Program-made: the position numbers and the translations under genes
NCBI GenBank assembly: GCA_964490175.1
Contig: CAZBAI010000022.1
Span: 1 to 26,670 of the forward strand
Reading direction: 5' to 3'
DNA length: 26,670 nucleotides
DNA from: RGIG3077 sp964490175
GTDB taxonomy: Bacteria > Bacillota > Clostridia > Oscillospirales > Ruminococcaceae
Notes under the pieces: generated by a model
What the model was told of the DNA's origin: nothing
Database searches by the model: none
What the model saw: only the letters and a program-made list of their open reading frames with translations
Shown: positions 15,874 through 22,794 of the stretch, piece by piece
Numbering within the stretch: position 1 is the first letter of the stretch
Layout of the letters: each line of letters begins with the position of its first letter

Positions 15874-16434
15874 CTACGATATTTCTTGACTGCTTTGCAG
15901 GTCATAAAAGCTTACCTGCCCGTCTTTTGAGGGCAAAGTCGGCAACTCATCGAGTGAGTTCATATTAAAACAGCGCAAAAAATTCAGCGTTGTTTTATAA
16001 GCCACGGGTTTTCCGGGCACGTTAAGCCGCCCTGCCTCGCAAAGCAAGTCTTTTTCCACAAGCGAATTTACCACGCTTGAGCTGTCAATGCCCCTAACGT
16101 TTTCGACAAAACTTTTTGTCACCGGCTGGTTATATGCAACAATCGCCAAAACTTCGAGAGCGGCGTTTGAAAGCGGCGTGTTTCGCTTGGTTTCAAGCGC
16201 ACATCTTATCTGGGGCGCAAATTTTTCACGTGTGCACATTTGAAAAGCGTTGTCAAGCTTGATTATGTGCAGTGCACTGCATTCTTCGTCATATCGGTCA
16301 TTGAGCAGCGTGATGAGCTTTTCAACGGTTTCGCATTCAATTCCGCTTGCGCTTGATATGCGTGAAAGCTCCATAGGCTCGCCGCAGGCAAAGAGAATAG
16401 CTTCGATAACGGCGGCTTTTTCTTTAATTTCCAT
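15874..16434 (-). CDS. scpB: Segregation and condensation protein ScpB
   Basis: Winged-helix kleisin partner in the SMC-ScpAB condensin that compacts and resolves replicated chromosomes. The 186-residue chain matches the family: an N-terminal winged helix beginning KAAVIEAILFACGEPM, and a second containing LSNAALEVLAIVAYNQPVTK and VEKDLLCEAGRL, then PVAYKTTLNFLRCF. The C-terminus after about residue 165 is variable. The ATG shares one base with the scpA stop (TAATG), so translation is almost certainly coupled, giving stoichiometric production with ScpA. Confidence 0.95.
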   Translation of the reverse strand: MEIKEKAAVIEAILFACGEPMELSRISSASGIECETVEKLITLLNDRYDEECSALHIIKLDNAFQMCTREKFAPQIRCALETKRNTPLSNAALEVLAIVAYNQPVTKSFVENVRGIDSSSVVNSLVEKDLLCEAGRLNVPGKPVAYKTTLNFLRCFNMNSLDELPTLPSKDGQVSFYDLQSSQEIS

Positions 16435-17171
16435 TATGCTTCTCCTTTATTTGCAACGCTATGACGTGGAATTTTGCCCGCTGTATTGAAATATACCTCG
16501 GTATTGTCTTCGCTGATGACGATTCTTCCGGCTCGTGTAAGCTCCAAAACGGCAAGAAACGCCGCAACTCTCTCCGAACGGGTTTGCCCCTCGAAAAAGT
16601 CATCAAGCCGAGCTTTTTTGTCGTTATAAAGTCGGCGCAGCAGTGACACGATTTTGATTTGCACCGAATAAGTTTTGTGTTTGACGATTTTTGAAAAACT
16701 GTCGGCGGAAACACCTTTTTTTTCAATCGGCTTGCTTGAAAGAAGCGCCATTGCGTCACAAAGAATTTGCGAATCATGTTTTAGGCAATAGGTTTTATCA
16801 ACGGGAATTTTCACAGGCTCTCTTACAAACACGTCATATCCGCAAAATTTTGCGCTAAGGTGCAAGGCTGCGGTTTTTGCCCTGTCATAATCGACAAGAG
16901 AACCCTCAAGCTCTTTTTTTAAATCCTGCGCTTCGTTGTTTTCGGGCAAAAGCGACAAAACTTTTATGTATACAAGCCTTGCCGCCATTTCCAAAAATTC
17001 GCTTTGAAGTTCAAAATCGCTTGTTGCAAGCGAATCCATAAATTCAAGATATTGGTCAACCAGCGAAACGATTTCGATATCGCAAATATTTTGCTTATGC
17101 TTTGCAATCAATTGAAGAAGAACATCGAGCGGACCTTCAAAATCGTTTATTTTAAACGTAATATCGTTCAT
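16434..17171 (-). CDS. scpA: Segregation and condensation protein ScpA (kleisin)
   Basis: Kleisin subunit that bridges the SMC head domains and binds ScpB dimers. The 245 residues start with the diagnostic FKINDFEGPLDVLLQLIAKH, continue with ICDIEIVSLVDQYLEFMDS and EFLEMAARLVYIKVLSLLP, and end with a winged-helix region around VAAFLAVLELTRAGRI. The first four bases of scpA overlap the stop of the M50 protease gene (ATGA), and the last base overlaps scpB, so the three genes form one tight translational unit. Transcription probably begins at the promoter at 18001-18029. Confidence 0.95.
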   Translation of the reverse strand: MNDITFKINDFEGPLDVLLQLIAKHKQNICDIEIVSLVDQYLEFMDSLATSDFELQSEFLEMAARLVYIKVLSLLPENNEAQDLKKELEGSLVDYDRAKTAALHLSAKFCGYDVFVREPVKIPVDKTYCLKHDSQILCDAMALLSSKPIEKKGVSADSFSKIVKHKTYSVQIKIVSLLRRLYNDKKARLDDFFEGQTRSERVAAFLAVLELTRAGRIVISEDNTEVYFNTAGKIPRHSVANKGEA

Positions 17172-17944
17172 ATTATCATATCCACAAGAGGCGGAATCCA
17201 GTTGGTTGCAAGCATTAAAAAATCGAATATGACGTTAGACAGCCACGAAAGCGGTGCAAAAACAATGTTGCTCAGCGTTGAACTGATACTGCTTGCGGCA
17301 ACGACAATCATCAGAGCGAGAGAAAGGTTGCGTTCGTTTTTGTAAAGCCATGCTTCAAAATTCCTGCCGAGCAGAAAACCGAGAATTTTCGAGCCGTCAA
17401 GCGGCGGAATAGGTATAAGGTTAAAAACGGCAAGGTTGATATTGATAACCGCAATGAAATACAGAATATATAAAACAAACATCATTTTTTCCGGCAAACC
17501 GCTGTATGCAAACGAATAATAGTCGTCGGTGCGAAATATCACAACCGAGTGAATTATTCTGTATATAATAACAGTGATAAAAGCCGCAATGATATTGGCA
17601 ATAGGGCCTGCTGCGGCTGTTATTGCCATGCCGGCACGCATACTTATGCCTTTCTTTTTAAGCTTTTGCTTTCCGCTTTTTGTCGTTACGTATTCGGTTC
17701 GCACAGGCTTAAAACGCAAAGGATTCACCGGCACGGGCTTTGCCCAGCCGAAACCGCACAAAATAATGCACAGCGAGCCTATCGGGTCAAGATGCGCCAG
17801 CGGATTTACGGTCAGCCGCCCCTGTTCTTCGGCGGTTGTGTCGCCAAGCTTATTTGCCGCAAAGGCGTGGGCAAATTCGTGAAACGGCGTGATTAGCATA
17901 ACTACTATCAAGCCGCTTATCATTTTCAGAATGTGTGTGTCCAT
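17168..17944 (-). CDS. Site-2-protease-family zinc metalloprotease (M50)
   Basis: Polytopic membrane protease predicted to cut substrates within the lipid bilayer. The 258 residues contain the zinc motif HEFAH (H22, E23, H26) in the first transmembrane helix and the second motif NPLAHLDPIG with zinc ligand D53. Further hydrophobic helices lie at about 104-126, 146-173 (continuing into IAVININLAVFNLIPIPPLDG, a typical S2P segment) and 205-227. This short form without a PDZ domain is the YwhC-like group, whose substrates are largely unknown. GGAG lies 9 bases before the ATG. It leads the scpAB run and overlaps scpA by 4 bp; this neighbourhood is common in Clostridia but unexplained. Confidence 0.9.
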   Translation of the reverse strand: MDTHILKMISGLIVVMLITPFHEFAHAFAANKLGDTTAEEQGRLTVNPLAHLDPIGSLCIILCGFGWAKPVPVNPLRFKPVRTEYVTTKSGKQKLKKKGISMRAGMAITAAAGPIANIIAAFITVIIYRIIHSVVIFRTDDYYSFAYSGLPEKMMFVLYILYFIAVININLAVFNLIPIPPLDGSKILGFLLGRNFEAWLYKNERNLSLALMIVVAASSISSTLSNIVFAPLSWLSNVIFDFLMLATNWIPPLVDMII

Positions 17945-17970
17945 TTTGTTGTTCTCCGTATATTTATTTT

Positions 17971-17999
17971 TATTTGATTTATCAAAGTATAATCAAATA
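17971..17999. repeat. Inverted repeat with three TTTGAT/ATCAAA half-sites
   Basis: Arms TATTTGATT (17971-17979) and AATCAAATA (17991-17999) form a perfect 9-bp inverted repeat. A further half-site ATCAAA lies at 17981-17986, making TTTGAT-TT-ATCAAA (17973-17986) a second, tighter palindrome. The set lies at the expected transcription start and leader of the minus-strand M50-scpA-scpB promoter. It could be a repressor operator or an AT-rich RNA hairpin; no family assignment is possible by eye. Confidence 0.6.
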
Positions 18000-18000
18000 T

Positions 18001-18029
18001 ATTATACTATATCGGCACAAAAAATTCAA
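18001..18029 (-). promoter_or_regulatory. Promoter of the M50-scpA-scpB operon
   Basis: On the minus strand: -35 TTGAAT (18029-18024), 17-bp spacer, consensus -10 TATAAT (18006-18001). It lies about 57 bp upstream of the M50 start codon and diverges from the rpmB promoter. The downstream gaps are short, so it may serve much of the run towards metA. Confidence 0.82.
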
Positions 18030-18087
18030 GCGGATTTGTGGAGATTTGCACAAAATATATTTTTTTTGAGAAATTGCGAAAAACCCC

Positions 18088-18116
18088 TTGCATTTTTCAT
18101 TTGTTTCTGATAAAAT
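18088..18116 (+). promoter_or_regulatory. Promoter of rpmB
   Basis: -35 TTGCAT (18088-18093), 17-bp spacer, -10 TAAAAT (18111-18116), about 44 bp before the rpmB start codon. Confidence 0.8.
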
Positions 18117-18159
18117 ATAAGCATTGACGTTTTCATACTGCACGAAGGAGGTGCAACGA

Positions 18160-18348
18160 ATGGCAAAATGTGAAATTTGCGGCAAGGGTGTTTCCTACGG
18201 TATCAGAGTGTCCCACTCACACAGACGTACCAACAGAACATGGAAACCCAATGTCAAGAGAGTTAAGGCTATAGTTAAGGGCACTCCCTGCCATATCTAT
18301 GTATGCTCAAGATGCCTGCGCTCCAACAAGGTGACAAGGGCTGTATAA
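18160..18348 (+). CDS. rpmB: 50S ribosomal protein bL28
   Basis: Small basic protein of the large ribosomal subunit. The 62 residues begin MAKCEICGKGVSYGIRVSHS and contain RRTNRTWKPNVKRVK, the L28 core. This is the zinc-binding (C+) form: C4/C7 and C49/C52 form two CxxC pairs; zinc-free paralogues lack these cysteines and are usually zinc-regulated. A very strong ribosome binding site, AAGGAGGTG, lies 6 bases before the ATG. It is transcribed alone, with its own promoter and terminator. Confidence 0.98.
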   Translation: MAKCEICGKGVSYGIRVSHSHRRTNRTWKPNVKRVKAIVKGTPCHIYVCSRCLRSNKVTRAV

Positions 18349-18376
18349 GCTTTACGTTTTCATTATTGGCAAATAA

Positions 18377-18395
18377 TGCCGCACCTTATGCGGCA
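18377..18395. repeat. Hairpin in the rpmB 3' untranslated region
   Basis: TGCCGCA (18377-18383) and TGCGGCA (18389-18395) form a perfect 7-bp stem with a 5-base loop. It is followed by A-rich rather than T-rich sequence, so it is not itself a terminator; it may protect the 3' end of the short rpmB transcript. Confidence 0.55.
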
Positions 18396-18407
18396 AAAAG
18401 GAAATTT

Positions 18408-18443
18408 AAAGGCATATCGCTCGGCGATATGTCTTTTTCTTTT
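18408..18443 (+). terminator. Rho-independent terminator of rpmB
   Basis: A 12-bp stem, AAAGGCATATCG (18408-18419) with CGATATGTCTTT (18425-18436), containing one G-U pair and a 5-base loop, followed by a T-rich run to 18443. Confidence 0.85.
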
Positions 18444-18505
18444 GACAAAAAAGCAACACACATACATAAAAAATAAAAAAATTAACGTTTATCATTAAAA
18501 AATGC

Positions 18506-18534
18506 TTGACAAACATAAAACTGCGTGCTATACT
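18506..18534 (+). promoter_or_regulatory. Promoter of the DUF2975-like/HTH gene pair
   Basis: -35 TTGACA (18506-18511), 17-bp spacer, -10 TATACT (18529-18534) with an extended -10 TG at 18526-18527. Close to consensus and about 65 bp upstream of the membrane-protein gene. Confidence 0.88.
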
Positions 18535-18600
18535 GTAATCACGGCGAAAGAAAATTATGCCGCATAAAATACTTTTGATAAGTTTTGGAGGAAAGAAATT

Positions 18601-19296
18601 ATGGAAAAAAGTAGCACAATACAAAAGATAAACACAATCGGCAAAGCGTCGCATATTATTGCGATAATAGCGCAGGTTTTGCTTGCAATCGGCTTTATTG
18701 CGACGCTTGTAACGGGAATCGGGATGTTTTTTGTCCCCGATGATTTTATATCAGCCGATGTTGACGCAAACGCACATATTTACATCAATTCGGAAAAGCT
18801 GCCGTTTATAGCCGAAAACGAGGTTGAAAAGATTTCCGAAAATCTCTGCGATATCGATTTTGATTATGCAAACTTTACGCTTGATTTAACCGACGCTTCA
18901 AAAAGCGATGACGAGGTTGATCTTTCACTGAAAGCGAGTTTGTTTGATTTGAACGGAAAAAGCATATCCACGGCAATCGGCGCAGCACTGCTGTTTTCTT
19001 CGCTGATTATTGCGCTTTGCTATGTGATTATGATTTTTGCACGCAAGCTGGCGTTGGCGCTTGCAAATTGCCAATCGCCCTTTGAAGAAAACGTTGTGAA
19101 AAGAATGAAGCATTTTGCGTTTTCGCTGATTCCGTGGGCGGTGCTTAAATGCTTTGGCGGAAGAATAGTCAACGCTGCGGATTTCGTTGTGGATATTGAT
19201 TTAGGCTATGTTCTTATAGTTGCCATGATAATTGTTTTGGTCTATATATTTGATTTCGGTGCGCAATTGCAGCGCCAAGATGACGAAACGCTTTAA
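18601..19296 (+). CDS. DUF2975-like integral membrane protein
   Basis: A 231-residue membrane protein of unknown function. Hydrophobic segments lie at about 18-44, 119-145, 160-178 and 200-222, with an extracytoplasmic acidic loop of about 70 residues between the first two. The block LALALANCQSPFEENVVKRMKHFAFSLI (here in parts: LALANCQSPFEENVVKRM and KHFAFSLIPW) resembles the 'PF..EN' signature of DUF2975 proteins. A DUF2975 assignment is also supported by the neighbour: a YozG-like HTH gene starts 12 bp later, the same pairing as yoaS-yozG in B. subtilis. GGAGG lies upstream of the ATG at good distance. The assignment is by resemblance, not by search. Confidence 0.65.
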   Translation: MEKSSTIQKINTIGKASHIIAIIAQVLLAIGFIATLVTGIGMFFVPDDFISADVDANAHIYINSEKLPFIAENEVEKISENLCDIDFDYANFTLDLTDASKSDDEVDLSLKASLFDLNGKSISTAIGAALLFSSLIIALCYVIMIFARKLALALANCQSPFEENVVKRMKHFAFSLIPWAVLKCFGGRIVNAADFVVDIDLGYVLIVAMIIVLVYIFDFGAQLQRQDDETL

Positions 19297-19308
19297 GGTG
19301 CATTAAAA

Positions 19309-19521
19309 ATGGGAAAAATCATATTAAGGCTTGATAGGGTTATGGCGGACAGAAAAATGTCGCTCAACGAGCTTTCCGAAAAAGTGGGAATTGCCAACGT
19401 GAATCTATCGAAAATCAAAACAGGCAAAATCAGTGCAATACGTTTTTCCACGCTTATTGCGATTTGCGAGGCACTTGACTGTCAGCCGGGCGATATATTG
19501 GAATACAGCCGTGAGGATTAA
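19309..19521 (+). CDS. YozG-like helix-turn-helix (Cro/C1, XRE) regulator
   Basis: A 70-residue single-domain DNA-binding protein. The HTH region is MSLNELSEKVGIANVNLSKI (about residues 17-36), followed by KTGKISAIRFSTLIAICEAL and the closing motif CQPGDILEY, closely resembling YozG-type regulators of Firmicutes. Its ribosome binding site AAGGTG overlaps the stop codon of the membrane-protein gene, indicating coupled translation. The pair probably works as a regulator with a membrane partner, for example autoregulation by sensing an envelope signal; this is inference. A strong bidirectional terminator follows 20 bp after the stop. Confidence 0.88.
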   Translation: MGKIILRLDRVMADRKMSLNELSEKVGIANVNLSKIKTGKISAIRFSTLIAICEALDCQPGDILEYSRED

Positions 19522-19540
19522 AATCCGGCGATAAAACTCA

Positions 19541-19572
19541 AAAGCTCTCTTGAAACTTTTCAAGAGAGCTTT
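19541..19572. terminator. Bidirectional terminator between HTH gene and yfhO
   Basis: Perfect 14-bp stem, AAAGCTCTCTTGAA (19541-19554) and TTCAAGAGAGCTTT (19559-19572), with a 4-base loop. Read on the minus strand the stem is followed by a T-rich tail (TTTTGAGTTTTAT); on the plus strand the tail is only TTTAT. It lies between convergent genes and should serve both, better for the minus strand. Confidence 0.88.
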
Positions 19573-19590
19573 ATGCGTATATCGGGTATT

Positions 19591-22560
19591 TTATCTGCGT
19601 TTGCCGTTTTTCTTAATTCTTTTTGCCATGCCGGGAAGTGCGAGTTTTTTGTTGTTGTCGGAGCAGTAGAAGATGACGGTAACAACAATACCGCAAACCA
19701 TAAGGAACAAACCGAGAGCAAGTCCACGTGGGAAGAAACGCATTGTAATCGTATGCTCACCCGGAGTGAGGAACACGCCGATAAGTGCCGAGCAGACGTT
19801 TACATATTCGGTTTTCTTTCCATCGACCTTAACCGTCCAGCCCGGCTCATATGAAATAGAGGTCATAAGCATTTGATTTTCGCCGGCGGAAATTGTACCT
19901 TTAAGGTAGGTGTCCTTAGCTTTTTCAACGTTCCAAGAGGTAACGTTTTGGCAATCTTCAACGAATCTGTCATAGTCGAAGTGGCAGAACTGGATATCTT
20001 CTTTGATGAAGAATGTGTATTCCGATTCACTCGGGATTGACAGTCTGACGGCAAATACCTGTCCGACTTCGATTTCGTCCTGTCCGAGCCTTGTCAGCAA
20101 TTCGGAAACATCGAGTCTTCTGACGGTGTGATTATCGCCCTCAAAATATGATGAAACAAAATCGTGCGGATATGAGAAGCTGTCACGCTTCCAGTTGCCG
20201 TTTTCATCTTTTTCGGAGTTGACCCAGATATTTACGCTCTTTTCGTAAACCGTGGGGATGTAGAAGAAGATTTCATCCGTGCTTTCCGCCGTGATGAAAA
20301 ATTCGATATAAGCGTCGCCCGAACCGTCCTTGGTATATTGCCACTGATTTACGGCGTTTGTTTCGGTGACATTGTTAAGAATCATATTGTTGTCAAGGTC
20401 GATGTTCATCGGCGCGAAATATTCGGTGTATTCTTTGCCTGCCATTGCCGAGAAAATCTTGTTTTGATTCTCAAACGGTTTGGAGGCTGTCATTGTGCTG
20501 AAGAATTGGTCTGTATAAAGCTTGGTATCGCAAAGGAAACCGAGACCGACGTAATTCGGGTTTTCAAAAACAGTATATGTGACGTCGGTATCGCCGTATT
20601 TGCCTGCCTGACTGTGAACAAGCGAATATTCGGGATAAATCATTGCATTTGTGCCGACAAGCTGTGATTGACCCTTGACGGTTTGATATTTGCCGTCCTT
20701 ATCAATATAGTATTTTATGCCGAAAAGCGTATCGGTAATCGGCGTTGAACCGTTTGCCATGGTGTAGTGACCCTCACTGCACAGACCGAGCTGAGCCAAG
20801 AAGTTCATTACGGCGGTGTTCATTGTCGAGCTTGAGTGGGTGATTCCTCTGTATCCGACGTAAAGTGCATCGTTTACGGTTCTGTTCCAGGTTTTTTCCG
20901 TTCTGAACATGGGTGAAAGCTGACCGTTATCAGCTAAAATGTCCTCGTGTTCTTCGATTTTTTCGTAAACTTCTTTTACCGGATCAAGCCATGCGTAATA
21001 TGATGAATGCTTGCTGTAGCCGCAGTCGTCATCGATATCTTCAAATGTATCGACAATGCAGACAACGTTTTCAACCGCCATTGTCAATATTATGAAAATC
21101 GGGAAAACGATGCGTTTCGGGTGCTTCATCATCATGTAGATAAACAAGCAGAACAAAGCGGCACAGAACACGGTGAGCCAAAGCGTTTCAACAGTTTCAA
21201 TCCATGTGTATTTTTCGGAATCAAGGTTGTCGATAAGCAGGCAGAAAGCCAAAATACCGCAAAAAGTTCCGCCGAGTGCGCCCGGTTTTATGCCATCGAG
21301 CTTATCAAATGCCATTGCCGCCATTGTAGCCAAAACAAATGAGAACAGGAATGAGTAACGGTAAGGCAGCCAGTTAGGCATTTGGAAACCGTGCCAAGCC
21401 AAATCTACGGGTCTTATATACATACTGAAGAAGAGCACCGCAAGCAAAAGTGTGTTTGAAAGCTTGGTTTTGAATGAAATATTTTTGTTCAAATAGAACA
21501 GCGGCACAAGCACAAGGCAGATAACGCCCGTGTAAATTTCGGGCAGACCTTCGTTTCTGACTGTATCGTAGCTGCTGGGCAAAAGCTTTGTCAGCACATC
21601 GAATGCGGAAAATTGCAGCGCAAATGACATATCCGGTTCGGAAAATTCAAATTTACCGAGTGAAAGCGAGTAGTAAACCGGAAGAATCATTACTGCGGCA
21701 ATGCAAATCGCCGCAACGGTGGAAACGCCGAAACGTACCCAAGTGAGAAATTCTTCATAGGCGCCGGATTTTTCTTTCTTTTCGCTGGTGAGCCAGTAGA
21801 AAAGGAAGTAGAAGAATGTGAAGAAGCCTATCATATAGCCGATGTAGAAGTGTGCGATGAACATCAGCGCAAGCGGCACGATGTAGCCGGTTTTCTTGCG
21901 TGTATCGACCATTTTTTCAACTCCGAGCGCAATCAGCGGTATGTAGACCAAACCGTCAAGCCACATCGGGTCCATAAGCTGAATTACGGCGTAGGCGCAA
22001 AGCGCATAAGCACAGCCGCAAATCATCGAAGTCATGGGCTTTGCGTTTTTGCCCTTGACCATATAGTAAGTAAAAGTTACGGCAGAGGCGCCGACCTTGC
22101 AAAGCTGCATTATCAGCAGAGAGCCTAAAATCATGCTTTGCGGAAGAAGCATTACTATCCAAGTGAATGGGCTTGCAAGGTAATAACCTATAATACCCAT
22201 AAATTCACCCGAAAGGTTTCTGCCCCAACAGTAGGTTATGCTTTCACTGCCCCAAAGCGCTTTTTTGAGGTATTCAAAGTAGTAGATGTACTGACCGTTA
22301 AGGTCGAGAACAAGAACGCAATTGTCACCGAATGGGTAGACATCAAAGAATATCCAACCCGCATAGAGCATGATTACGGGCAGGAAAAATGCCGCAATGT
22401 AATAGCGGTTTCTGAACGCCCATGACTTTATGGCGCCGAAAACGCCCTTTGCCGAAAAATTCGACATAAGCTTGCGCTTTTCGATTGCGGCGGCTGCCTG
22501 TGCGGCAACGGGATCGACTGAAGCGGGCTTTGAGCTGCTTCTGGTTTTTTTCTTAGCCAT
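19591..22560 (-). CDS. YfhO-family polytopic membrane protein
   Basis: A 989-residue membrane protein of the YfhO family (GT-C-like fold). In Bacillus and Listeria, YfhO-type proteins work with CsbB/GtcA-like partners in glycosylating teichoic acids; here the acceptor is unknown. Architecture: a charged, alanine-rich cytoplasmic N-terminus (1-50), a first TM helix at about 53-72, then the conserved loop VLDLNGQYIYYFEYLKKAL with acidic D86. About a dozen helices follow to roughly residue 500, then a long extracytoplasmic domain (about 520-940). A final TM helix (LALGLFLMVCGIVVTVIFYC) and a basic tail close the chain. GGAGG lies 5 bases before the ATG. It is transcribed alone from its own promoter, with no CsbB or GtcA homologue in view. 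Confidence 0.88.
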   Translation of the reverse strand: MAKKKTRSSSKPASVDPVAAQAAAAIEKRKLMSNFSAKGVFGAIKSWAFRNRYYIAAFFLPVIMLYAGWIFFDVYPFGDNCVLVLDLNGQYIYYFEYLKKALWGSESITYCWGRNLSGEFMGIIGYYLASPFTWIVMLLPQSMILGSLLIMQLCKVGASAVTFTYYMVKGKNAKPMTSMICGCAYALCAYAVIQLMDPMWLDGLVYIPLIALGVEKMVDTRKKTGYIVPLALMFIAHFYIGYMIGFFTFFYFLFYWLTSEKKEKSGAYEEFLTWVRFGVSTVAAICIAAVMILPVYYSLSLGKFEFSEPDMSFALQFSAFDVLTKLLPSSYDTVRNEGLPEIYTGVICLVLVPLFYLNKNISFKTKLSNTLLLAVLFFSMYIRPVDLAWHGFQMPNWLPYRYSFLFSFVLATMAAMAFDKLDGIKPGALGGTFCGILAFCLLIDNLDSEKYTWIETVETLWLTVFCAALFCLFIYMMMKHPKRIVFPIFIILTMAVENVVCIVDTFEDIDDDCGYSKHSSYYAWLDPVKEVYEKIEEHEDILADNGQLSPMFRTEKTWNRTVNDALYVGYRGITHSSSTMNTAVMNFLAQLGLCSEGHYTMANGSTPITDTLFGIKYYIDKDGKYQTVKGQSQLVGTNAMIYPEYSLVHSQAGKYGDTDVTYTVFENPNYVGLGFLCDTKLYTDQFFSTMTASKPFENQNKIFSAMAGKEYTEYFAPMNIDLDNNMILNNVTETNAVNQWQYTKDGSGDAYIEFFITAESTDEIFFYIPTVYEKSVNIWVNSEKDENGNWKRDSFSYPHDFVSSYFEGDNHTVRRLDVSELLTRLGQDEIEVGQVFAVRLSIPSESEYTFFIKEDIQFCHFDYDRFVEDCQNVTSWNVEKAKDTYLKGTISAGENQMLMTSISYEPGWTVKVDGKKTEYVNVCSALIGVFLTPGEHTITMRFFPRGLALGLFLMVCGIVVTVIFYCSDNNKKLALPGMAKRIKKNGKRR

Positions 22561-22594
22561 TTTGACCTCCTTGATAATTGTCGTAGATTAGATT

Positions 22595-22623
22595 ATTATA
22601 CCTTATATCTGACTTTTTTTCAA
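22595..22623 (-). promoter_or_regulatory. Promoter of the yfhO-family gene
   Basis: On the minus strand: -35 TTGAAA (22623-22618), 17-bp spacer, consensus -10 TATAAT (22600-22595), about 35 bp upstream of the start codon. Confidence 0.85.
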
Positions 22624-22716
22624 TAGCTTTTTTCAAAAAATTACAATAAAAGTTTCGCCAAAGTTTTATCAGGTGTATTGGCGGCAAAAAAAGTTGCATG
22701 GCATGGGCAAAATCAC

Positions 22717-22745
22717 TTGCAAATTGTGTATTAAAATGCTACAAT
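22717..22745 (+). promoter_or_regulatory. Promoter of fhs-tcdA operon
   Basis: -35 TTGCAA (22717-22722), 17-bp spacer, -10 TACAAT (22740-22745) with extended -10 TG at 22737-22738, about 50 bp before the fhs start. It diverges from the yfhO-family promoter. Confidence 0.82.
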
Positions 22746-22794
22746 GTTATTGCGCTTACACGCAAAATTTCCGAATTTAAGAGAGGTTATATAT

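Noticed and set aside
15222..15968. Plus-strand open frame of 248 codons opposite the DUF2953 gene
   Set aside because: Serine/phenylalanine-rich shadow frame; the minus-strand gene has a good ribosome binding site and sits in a conserved pair with ytfJ.
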